Assembly: GCA_023395735.1 (NCBI GenBank)
Contig: JAEWYI010000036.1
Span: 1 to 46,565, forward strand
From: Cyanobacteria bacterium OH_SFB_17
GTDB lineage: Bacteria > Cyanobacteriota > Vampirovibrionia > Gastranaerophilales > Gastranaerophilaceae
Length of the DNA stretch: 46,565 bases
Reading direction: 5' to 3'
The notes beneath the pieces are model-generated. The model searched no databases, had not been told where the DNA came from, and worked only from the letters and a program-made list of their open reading frames with translations. The first letter of the stretch is position 1; each line of letters begins with the position of its first letter. Shown piece by piece: positions 32,884 to 40,144 of this stretch. A program made the position numbers and the translations under genes.

Positions 32884-34170
32884 ATGAACAATTTTTTAGC
32901 GCATGACGAAGAGACAAGACAAGAAATGCTTAAAAGCATCTCAATGAAATCAATTGACGAATTATTTAAAGAAATTCCGCAAAAAGCAAAGATGTCTTCG
33001 CTAAATCTCCCTGACGCACTCAGCGAAATGCAAGTTCAAAGAGAAATAAAATCAATTTCTAAAAAAAATAAAAATGATTTGATTAGCTTTGTCGGAGCAG
33101 GCGTTTACAACCATTTTATCCCTGCAGCTATTTCTCAAGTTGCCCAGAGATTTGAATTTCTAACGGCTTACACGCCTTATCAACCGGAAATCTCACAAGG
33201 GACTCTGCAGATTATGTACGAATTTCAATCTCTTATCTGCAATCTTACAGGGATGGATGTATCAAACGCATCTGTATATGATGGCGCAACGGCATGCGCA
33301 GAAGCAATTTTAATGGCTGTTAGAATCAGCAAAAGAGAAAAAGTGCTTGTTTCTGAGGCATTGAATCCCGAATACAAAAAAGTAATTGAAACCTACGCGT
33401 GGGCAAACTCAATAGAAATTGAATATTTCCCTGTAAAAGAATTTAAAACCGACTTCAATATAGAAGCCCGACTAAAAACAGGTGAATACGCTTGCATTTT
33501 AGCTCAAAATCCAAATTTCTTCGGAACAATTGAAGATATTAATCTCAAATCAGTTTTGGAAGAAACAAAAACTCTTTTGGCAATTTGTGTTGATGTTTCC
33601 TCGCTTTCTATTTTAAAAGCACCTTTGGAATATGGCGCGGATATTGTAATCGGAGATATACAACCGCTTGGGATTCCTATGTCTTTTGGCGGCCCGCATG
33701 CAGGGTTTATGGCTTGCAAAGAAAAATTCATGAGACAATTGCCAGGAAGAATTGCCGGAAAAACTCTGGATAAAGATGGGAATACAGCATTTACACTTAC
33801 AATCCAAACAAGAGAACAACATATTAAACGTGAAAAAGCAACCAGCAATATTTGCTCAAACCAAGCATTGATTGCTCTTTGTGCTACATTATATCTTTCG
33901 TTAATGGGAGAAGAAGGATTCAGACAAGTCGGATTAATTTCTTCTAAAAATGCGCATGATTTATCTAAAATGCTTGCAGAAAAAGGGGTCAAGACATTAA
34001 ACAACGATTTTTATTCCGAATTTGTAATCGAAGTCGAAAATGCAAATGAATTTTTAAACGACTTGAAACAAAAAGGCATCGCAGGCGGGATAAAACTTGA
34101 TGAAACAAAAATTTTAATTTCAACAACTGAACTTCATACTCAAGACGATTTGAACCTTTATGTCGGGTAG
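32884..34170 (+). CDS. gcvPA: Glycine dehydrogenase (decarboxylating) subunit 1
   Basis: The protein has 428 residues, the N-terminal half of the P-protein as a separate subunit. Recognisable parts: AGVYNHFIPAAISQVAQRFEFLTAYTPYQPE, SVYDGATACAEAIL, QPLGIPMSFGGPHAGFMACK and NICSNQALIALCA. With gcvPB it forms the PLP-dependent enzyme that decarboxylates glycine onto the H-protein. The pyridoxal lysine lies in gcvPB, which is not in this window, so a partner elsewhere is required. The ribosome site is weak (AAAGAAAGTG). It is separated from gcvH by the toxin-antitoxin remnant. Confidence 0.93.
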   Translation: MNNFLAHDEETRQEMLKSISMKSIDELFKEIPQKAKMSSLNLPDALSEMQVQREIKSISKKNKNDLISFVGAGVYNHFIPAAISQVAQRFEFLTAYTPYQPEISQGTLQIMYEFQSLICNLTGMDVSNASVYDGATACAEAILMAVRISKREKVLVSEALNPEYKKVIETYAWANSIEIEYFPVKEFKTDFNIEARLKTGEYACILAQNPNFFGTIEDINLKSVLEETKTLLAICVDVSSLSILKAPLEYGADIVIGDIQPLGIPMSFGGPHAGFMACKEKFMRQLPGRIAGKTLDKDGNTAFTLTIQTREQHIKREKATSNICSNQALIALCATLYLSLMGEEGFRQVGLISSKNAHDLSKMLAEKGVKTLNNDFYSEFVIEVENANEFLNDLKQKGIAGGIKLDETKILISTTELHTQDDLNLYVG

Positions 34171-34199
34171 GACAAATATTTTATACAATATGTAAAAAA

Positions 34200-34228
34200 T
34201 TGGACAATTGCGCAAAGTATTATATAAT
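34200..34228 (+). promoter_or_regulatory. Promoter giving a probable leaderless mRNA
   Basis: TTGGAC (34200-34205), 17 bases, then a perfect TATAAT (34223-34228). The downstream ATG at 34235 begins six bases after the -10 box, at the predicted transcription start, and there is no ribosome site. Confidence 0.65.
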
Positions 34229-34234
34229 GTGATT

Positions 34235-35083
34235 ATGAATAGACTTTGGAGATTCTTTTTAGCTTTTATCTTTGTGCTTTTTGTCGCGCAAAGCTCTTTT
34301 GCTGAGGATTACAAAATATTGGTGTTGCCTGATAATATTCAATTTGACAGCACAAATTATTTGATTTTTCCTGATTCATCCACAATGTTTGCAACAGACA
34401 CGATAAACGAGTTTAAAAAACACGGATTAATCCAAACAGTGAGTATGACGGAAGTCAGAGACGCGCTTAGAAAAAACACTAAACTTGCAATTTTAACAAA
34501 AAATGCAATGAAAGAATACAAATACAACTATAACATTCCTTTCGTTGATTTTAAAGCTATCGCAAACTGTTTTGATACGGATAAAATTCTTATTATCTCA
34601 AGTCAAACCGACACCCAAAATTATTTTATGCAAAGAACACTATGGGATTTTTTAAACATTCCCGGTGCTACTGTCATAAACCCGACTTACAAAATGTCGA
34701 CTTATGTTTCTTTGATTGATGTTAACAAAGAAGAAATCGTTTGGCAGTCAACTTATTACAAAAAAATCGGGGCGTTTGAAAACAGAATTATCGCTCAAAG
34801 CTTTGCCCCTGCAACCCAGCAATTGGAAAAAATTAAATCATACTCAATGTATTTTCTTGCTCCAGTAGTCGCTTCAACCGTACAGGCAAAGATTATTCCG
34901 CCTGCTATTTTGGCTCCTGATAAAAATATAATAACTGTTTCCGATAAAAAACAAAAAAATCAACAAGAAATGTTTCCACCGCTTGAACCTATAGTTGAAA
35001 AAGGAAATTTGCCTAAGCAAAAAATATATGTCCCTTTCAAAACAGCTCCAAATGATTATGGTGAAATAATAAACGACCTTTAG
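34235..35083 (+). CDS. Secreted protein, unknown function
   Basis: The protein has 282 residues from the ATG at 34235, with a textbook signal peptide (N-R-L-W-R-F-F then a hydrophobic core ending QSSFAED). A TTG at 34208 gives a longer frame but lies upstream of the -10 box and would not be transcribed. The mature part contains YKILVLPDNIQFDSTNYLIF and DFKAIANCFDTDKILIISSQ, then a Pro/Lys-rich tail. The first half resembles the alpha/beta layout of periplasmic proteins that measure or bind envelope components, but I recognise no family. Its last four bases overlap the convergent HD-GYP gene. Confidence 0.75.
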   Translation: MNRLWRFFLAFIFVLFVAQSSFAEDYKILVLPDNIQFDSTNYLIFPDSSTMFATDTINEFKKHGLIQTVSMTEVRDALRKNTKLAILTKNAMKEYKYNYNIPFVDFKAIANCFDTDKILIISSQTDTQNYFMQRTLWDFLNIPGATVINPTYKMSTYVSLIDVNKEEIVWQSTYYKKIGAFENRIIAQSFAPATQQLEKIKSYSMYFLAPVVASTVQAKIIPPAILAPDKNIITVSDKKQKNQQEMFPPLEPIVEKGNLPKQKIYVPFKTAPNDYGEIINDL

Positions 35084-36186
35084 TTCATCAATTTGTCTAA
35101 ATAACTGTATCTTGGATAGCAAGCCTCAGGATCCATTTTTATCAGCTCTATTTCATCTTTTATGTTGACAAAAATTTCGGCGAGTTTCGGGTCAAATTGG
35201 CTGCCTGAACATTTTTGTATTTCAGCTATTGCGACCTCATGGGAAAGGGCAGCCCTGTAAGCTCTATTAGAAGTCATCGCATCATAAGTATCAGCTATTG
35301 CTATAATTCTGGATGAAATAGGGATTTCTTCACCTTTTAGCCCATCTGGATAACCTTTCCCGTCGTATCTTTCATGATGAGATTTCAACCAGTTTGAAAT
35401 CAACCTTAATTTTTCAATACTTGCAACCAATCTCTCGCCAAGCTCTGGGTGAGTTTTGATTACTTCGTATTCTTCATCGGTAAGTTTTCCGGGTTTTAAA
35501 AGAATTTTTTCTGGGATTGCAATCTTTCCGATATCATGCAAAAGCCCTGTAGTTTCAATTTCCTCTAAAAGTTCATCACTGAGATTCATCTTTTTTGCCA
35601 ATGCGAGAGAATACAAAGTCACACGCATTGAATGACCGTGAGTATACTGATCTTTTGCATCGAGCGCATGTGCGATAGATTTGATAGTTTTATAAAAAAG
35701 CTCAGACAAATCCTTTAAGATTTGGGTTTTGGACGTTGAAAGCTCAAATTTTTTAATCCCGTTTTCGACCACAACACACAACTGTTCAGGCTCAAACGGT
35801 TTTAAAATATATTGAAATAAATGACACTCATTTATCGCTTCGACTAAAATATCAACATTCGAATGTCCTGTCAAAAGGACTTTTACAATGTCTGGATATT
35901 TTTCTGAAATTCTTTTAAAAAATTCCGTTCCTTCCATCGCCGGCATCTTTTGATCTGAAACAATCAAAGAGATTTCGCTTCCTTTTTCTTCAACAATCTG
36001 AAGCGCTTCTTTTCCGCTTGAAGCCAGCAGAATATTATATTGACTTCTTAAGGTTCGGTTGAGCAAAGCCAGATTGTTTTGCTCATCGTCCACCGCCAAA
36101 ATAGTATGTTTTTTCCCTGACGTGTTTGTCAGCAATATCTGTTCTAAATCAGAAACCATGGACATATTAAGATAATTAGTACTCAA
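35080..36186 (-). CDS. Response regulator with HD-GYP domain (probable c-di-GMP phosphodiesterase)
   Basis: The protein has 368 residues. The N-terminal receiver domain (about 25-145) has the acidic pair in ILAVDDEQNN, the phospho-acceptor Asp in LIVSDQKMPAM, and the Lys in YILKPFEPE. The C-terminal HD-GYP domain has ALDAKDQYTHGHSMRVT, LLHDIGKIAIPE, HPELGERL, and SHHERYDGKGYPDGL, where the GYP motif is complete. Such proteins degrade cyclic di-GMP under control of a sensor kinase. No kinase is adjacent. The output may tie to motility or pilus behaviour given flagellar and pilT genes nearby. Confidence 0.92.
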   Translation of the reverse strand: MSTNYLNMSMVSDLEQILLTNTSGKKHTILAVDDEQNNLALLNRTLRSQYNILLASSGKEALQIVEEKGSEISLIVSDQKMPAMEGTEFFKRISEKYPDIVKVLLTGHSNVDILVEAINECHLFQYILKPFEPEQLCVVVENGIKKFELSTSKTQILKDLSELFYKTIKSIAHALDAKDQYTHGHSMRVTLYSLALAKKMNLSDELLEEIETTGLLHDIGKIAIPEKILLKPGKLTDEEYEVIKTHPELGERLVASIEKLRLISNWLKSHHERYDGKGYPDGLKGEEIPISSRIIAIADTYDAMTSNRAYRAALSHEVAIAEIQKCSGSQFDPKLAEIFVNIKDEIELIKMDPEACYPRYSYLDKLMN

Positions 36187-36338
36187 AATCTTTCCTCATT
36201 CATACACTTTTACTATGGATACATTAACGACATATGCAGCTATTTACTTTAATATTTTACCACATTTGTAACAAAATTTCAAATAATAATTTTAATACAA
36301 AATAAATCTTGATTTTAGTGCTTTTGAGGGAAATTAAT

Positions 36339-37580
36339 TTATTTTTTATCAATCATATCAGCCAAAATAGTTTTTGCTTTTGCAAGCTGAACGTCATTTC
36401 TCGCTAAAAAGTCTTTTTTGCTAATATCTACATTGTAATCAGGCAAAATTCCTTTTTTATTAATGTCATGTCCTGCAGGGGTTAAATACTTTGCTATTGT
36501 TAGGTTAAGCCCGGTTTCATTTGGCATAGGAATAATTTTTTGAACCATGCCTTTGCCAAAAGTTTTTGTTCCGATTAATTTAGCTTTGTGATAATCCTGC
36601 AAAGCACCTGAAAGAATTTCACTTGCGCTCGCACTTGCTCCGTCAACAAGGATTAACATCGGTTTGTCAACCGTAAAATCGGATTCTTGCGCATAAATAT
36701 TTCTTTTATAGCCGTTTCTGCCGACAATACTTACAATATTTCCGTTATCAATAAAAAGGTTTGCAATGAAAACAGCGTTTGGCAAAAGACCGCCGGTATT
36801 TCCGCGAAGATCTATAATCAAACCTTTTGTTTTATCTGTTTTCTCAAGCGCATCAACAAATTCCTGAGGGGTAGTTGAACCGATAAAACTCAAGATTTGA
36901 ATATAACCAATGTTTTTGTCAACGCTGCTTTTTACTGTTTTTATTTTTATTTCTTTTCTGATAATGCTTTTTTTGATTATCTTTTTTTCACGCAAAATAG
37001 TAAGCATTACTGCGGTATTTTCAGGCCCTCTGACAATATCTGCGACTTCTGAAGATTTCATGCCTGAAATATCTTTTCCGTTGACTTTTGTAATGATATC
37101 ACCTTGCTTTAGTCCTGATTTGAACGCAGGAGTATCTTCTATAACACTTACTACATGGGTTTTTCCGGAAATCGTAGCTATATTCACTCCAATTCCTGTG
37201 ATTTTTGAATCTATTGAAGTGTTTTGATCAGAATATTGTTTTTTGTCTAAAAATCTGGAATACGGATCATCAAGACTTTCAAGCATTGTATTTATTGCCA
37301 CTTCGGCATCATCATCAGTCTTGATTTTATCTTTGTAGTGGTTTTTCCACTTTGACCACTCTTGCCCGTTTAAAGTCGAATCGTAATAATTTTTCTGAAT
37401 TATTCGCCAAGTTTTATCAAAAAGTTTTTGAGACGAAACCTTGTTTTTGTTAACCAATTCTTTCGTATCAATCATAACAGAATTATCGCTAAATTCCGTC
37501 ATCAATATTCTATTAAAAATAACCAGTAAACCAACCAGTAAGATAAATATTAAAACTTGTTTTTTCATTCTGACACTCAT
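36339..37580 (-). CDS. ctpA: Carboxy-terminal processing protease (S41, CtpA type)
   Basis: The protein has 413 residues from the ATG at 37580. In-frame ATGs at 37607 and 37568 also exist, and the ribosome site (AGAAGAG) does not choose clearly. An N-terminal signal anchor (MKKQVLIFILLVGLLVIF) is followed by a helical region, a PDZ domain (ITGIGVNI to MLTILREKK) and the S41 catalytic core. The catalytic Ser is in DGASASASEILSGAL and the Lys in GTKTFGKGMVQK. It cleaves exported proteins at C-termini in the periplasm. A secreted HExxH protein gene lies upstream on the same strand. Confidence 0.93.
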   Translation of the reverse strand: MSVRMKKQVLIFILLVGLLVIFNRILMTEFSDNSVMIDTKELVNKNKVSSQKLFDKTWRIIQKNYYDSTLNGQEWSKWKNHYKDKIKTDDDAEVAINTMLESLDDPYSRFLDKKQYSDQNTSIDSKITGIGVNIATISGKTHVVSVIEDTPAFKSGLKQGDIITKVNGKDISGMKSSEVADIVRGPENTAVMLTILREKKIIKKSIIRKEIKIKTVKSSVDKNIGYIQILSFIGSTTPQEFVDALEKTDKTKGLIIDLRGNTGGLLPNAVFIANLFIDNGNIVSIVGRNGYKRNIYAQESDFTVDKPMLILVDGASASASEILSGALQDYHKAKLIGTKTFGKGMVQKIIPMPNETGLNLTIAKYLTPAGHDINKKGILPDYNVDISKKDFLARNDVQLAKAKTILADMIDKK

Positions 37581-37654
37581 TTCTCTTCTAAAACAATTTA
37601 ATAACAATCAGAACTTTTTTTCAATAGTCTGCAATATACCTTACCAACCTATAT

Positions 37655-38395
37655 TTATAAAGACTCGAATCCCGGAGAAGACTCAGGCAAATTTTGATAT
37701 GCTGAATTTGAATACACTGTCTTTTTAATATATCGATTTGTGTAATTACCTTTTTCGAATATTTTTTTAAGCGTATTTTCCCTTTGAACCAAAGAATCTA
37801 TAGGAAGTTCATAATCAGGATGGAGTTCAAGCAATTCGCTCCAAACAGCAGCCTCCATTGTCCACGCGTAAGTTTCTTCGGCCAGAGAATTAAACTCATC
37901 TTGATGCAAAGCTTCATGTGATAATAATGCAGCCAACGCTATTGCAGGCGAATTAGAATGACGCTCATTTATATAAATATACAAACGTGATCCTCTTTTC
38001 CAGCCCAACGCATCATAGCTCGAATATTTTTCATTTATTTGTCCAAGATTTTTAAACTCAATTTTTATAGGTTTTTGCGTAAGATTGTTCCCAAGAATTG
38101 CATTCTTTGAATACTCACCACTTGTACCTTTTAACATATCAAGAGCCACATAAAAAATTTCGCTTTTGCTTGCGCAATCATATTCTGGTTTAATTTTTTT
38201 CAAATATTCAAGTGTGTATTTTTTAGGATAAAGTGGATTTACACTTGAATCCAACAATGTTTTTGACCTATTATCCTTAATTTTCATTTGTCCTGATGCC
38301 ATCGGTGGTGCATCTATTGTTATTGCAGAAACGGGAGAAAAATTTATTCCTACCACCAATGCTGCTAAAACCCAAGATATTTTTGTTCTCTTCAT
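37655..38395 (-). CDS. Secreted protein with HExxH zinc-protease motif
   Basis: The protein has 246 residues from the ATG at 38395, chosen because GGGAG lies seven bases upstream; an ATG at 38410 would add five residues. A signal peptide ends near VSAI. The motif LLSHEALHQDE (HEALH at residues 160-164) is a zinc-binding HExxH, and nearby AEETYAWTMEA offers Glu residues at 173, 174 and 181 as a third ligand. No known peptidase family is recognised. The gene is 75 bases upstream of ctpA on the same strand, so both may be envelope proteases of one operon. Confidence 0.72.
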   Translation of the reverse strand: MKRTKISWVLAALVVGINFSPVSAITIDAPPMASGQMKIKDNRSKTLLDSSVNPLYPKKYTLEYLKKIKPEYDCASKSEIFYVALDMLKGTSGEYSKNAILGNNLTQKPIKIEFKNLGQINEKYSSYDALGWKRGSRLYIYINERHSNSPAIALAALLSHEALHQDEFNSLAEETYAWTMEAAVWSELLELHPDYELPIDSLVQRENTLKKIFEKGNYTNRYIKKTVYSNSAYQNLPESSPGFESL

Positions 38396-38507
38396 AAAAC
38401 TCTCCCGCATACTATTTCTAAATCAATCAGTGCTCATCTTAAAACTACTATATTTATAGTATAACTTTTTTTTTAAAAAAGACAAATTTGTATAAAGATT
38501 GATTTTT

Positions 38508-38759
38508 CTATTCGTCTGCGCCCAAGCCGGCATCTTCATCTTTCATAGCCATTTCCAGCAAAACATAAGTCATATAAGCGCCTAGAGCAACGGCTTTTGG
38601 ATCAAGCTCTGTATTGTTGGCAGCTTCAATTATAGCTGTGTTAATTTCAGGGTTTTCTTCTTTCATATAATGTATCATTTTTTTACGCCAACTTTGGACA
38701 TCTTGAAAGATTTCCGCAAATGCAAGTGAAGAATGGTCTTCTGTTATAATAGGCAGCAT
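38508..38759 (-). CDS. Hypothetical protein (83 aa)
   Basis: The protein has 83 residues, acidic, with two or three predicted helices (FAEIFQDVQSWRKKMIHYMK and ALGAYMTYVLLEMAMKDED). It has no signal peptide. GGGGAA lies before the ATG. It starts well apart from neighbours. I recognise no family; the ribosome site and composition suggest a real gene. Confidence 0.6.
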   Translation of the reverse strand: MLPIITEDHSSLAFAEIFQDVQSWRKKMIHYMKEENPEINTAIIEAANNTELDPKAVALGAYMTYVLLEMAMKDEDAGLGADE

Positions 38760-38917
38760 TTTATTCCCCGTTAAAATCGTTTATATATTACATAATATAT
38801 TTTATACCATATAAACGCTCTTGGCTATTTCTTAACGTTTTGTAAAGCTATTTAGGAATTTTGTTAATATTTTCGATTAAAAAAACTTAAATAAAATATA
38901 GGATATGAGGATTTTTA

Positions 38918-39712
38918 ATGGGCGTTTCAGGAGTAAAAGACAAAAAATACATCTTTCCATTGGAGCAAAAAGCTTGCACCAACGGGATTAAAAAGTATGA
39001 TTTTGCGCCTGAGCCTTTTTTCAAAACCTCAAAACCTCCAATAAGATTACAAGACGTCAAAACAAAAGAAGATGTAACAAGATTAACAGGATACAGCCAA
39101 GAATTTATTGATATATTAATCGCTCACGAAGGCTTTAAAACAAAGCCTTATAAAGATATTGCAGGCAAAAAAACTGTTGGAATAGGGCACAATATAAGTG
39201 CAGATTCAAAATACAAATTTGGGAAAAACGAATTATCAGAGTCTCAAATATACCAACTTCTCGCACAAGATTTGTTAATTGTAAAAAAAGGAATTAAAGA
39301 GTTAATAGGCGATACCAAATTAAAACCGCATCAGCACGAAGCTCTGTCTGATTTAGCTTTTAACGTTGGCATAGAAGGGCTAAAAGAAACTAAACTAATA
39401 AAACAAATCAAAGAAGGTCAATTAAAACAAGCTGCCGCGAATTTTAATTTTGTAACATTCAATAAAGGAAAAGTTAGCACAGCACTTTGCAAAAGAAGAA
39501 TAGACGATATTAATCTTTTTTACAAAAATAATCACTCCATTGCCAGTGTTTACGCGATGGAAAACATTGCATTTCGAGCAAGAGTAAAATTTTCTCAACA
39601 ATTAAACAATGCAAATTGGTACAAAAAACCATACATTAATCTCAATAAAAACAGATTTGAAAGAGAAGTTCAGCAAATAATAGAAAAAGCCAGAAAACAA
39701 ATCAATAAATAA
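38918..39712 (+). CDS. GH24-type lysozyme (muramidase)
   Basis: The protein has 264 residues. The lysozyme domain (about 50-215) has the E-x8-D-x5-T catalytic layout in IAHEGFKTKPYKDIAGKKTVGIGHN, then LSDLAFNVGIEGLKETKLI, a typical GH24 sequence. The C-terminal 65 residues are basic and helical (NLNKNRFEREVQQIIEKARK). There is no signal peptide, so export by a holin-like or other route, or action after lysis, must be assumed. GAGGA lies before the ATG. No other phage gene is nearby, so I do not call a prophage. Confidence 0.85.
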   Translation: MGVSGVKDKKYIFPLEQKACTNGIKKYDFAPEPFFKTSKPPIRLQDVKTKEDVTRLTGYSQEFIDILIAHEGFKTKPYKDIAGKKTVGIGHNISADSKYKFGKNELSESQIYQLLAQDLLIVKKGIKELIGDTKLKPHQHEALSDLAFNVGIEGLKETKLIKQIKEGQLKQAAANFNFVTFNKGKVSTALCKRRIDDINLFYKNNHSIASVYAMENIAFRARVKFSQQLNNANWYKKPYINLNKNRFEREVQQIIEKARKQINK

Positions 39713-39723
39713 TATTTATTTTT

Positions 39724-39752
39724 TTGTTACATTTAGACTTTTTATTTAAAAT
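39724..39752 (+). promoter_or_regulatory. Promoter upstream of the 114-aa gene
   Basis: TTGTTA (39724-39729), 17 bases, TAAAAT (39747-39752). The transcript would begin about 10 bases before the ATG at 39769, too short for a ribosome site. Confidence 0.45.
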
Positions 39753-39768
39753 ATTGTTTAATTGTTAT

Positions 39769-40113
39769 ATGACAGACGAAATTAATAAAAAAGTTATAAA
39801 TATATTTTCAAAAAATAGAAATTCGTTATCTTTGGAGGCTGAAGACAAAATTAAATTTTTTGCAGGATTTAATTATGTAAAACTCAACAAAGATAATAAC
39901 GGCAAGCATTTTAACGCTGAAAAACTTGAAAAATATGCCCAAAAATGTCACTACATAGTAAGAGTAATGAGAGTCCTAAACGGAGAAACTTTTTTGTACA
40001 ATTACGATGTTCCAAATTCACATCTTTTTAAATTCATTAAAGCATTTGAAAATAATACTTTAAATGGTACAATAATAGAGATTGATAAATACTTTCCGGA
40101 AGATTTAGCCTAA
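39769..40113 (+). CDS. Hypothetical protein (114 aa)
   Basis: The protein has 114 residues from the ATG at 39769. The frame extends upstream to 39724, but that part overlaps the promoter and is unlikely to be translated. It is soluble and basic, with alternating strands and helices (FFAGFNYVKLNKDNNG, CHYIVRVMRVLNGETFLYNY). It has no recognised domain. It lies 31 bases before the radical-SAM gene and could be cotranscribed with it. Confidence 0.55.
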   Translation: MTDEINKKVINIFSKNRNSLSLEAEDKIKFFAGFNYVKLNKDNNGKHFNAEKLEKYAQKCHYIVRVMRVLNGETFLYNYDVPNSHLFKFIKAFENNTLNGTIIEIDKYFPEDLA

Positions 40114-40144
40114 AGTGCAAAACTTTTCACTTGAATAACAAAAC

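Noticed and set aside
38918..39712. Prophage remnant around the lysozyme gene
   Set aside because: Neighbouring genes are not phage-like, and there is no integrase, capsid, tail or attachment repeat.
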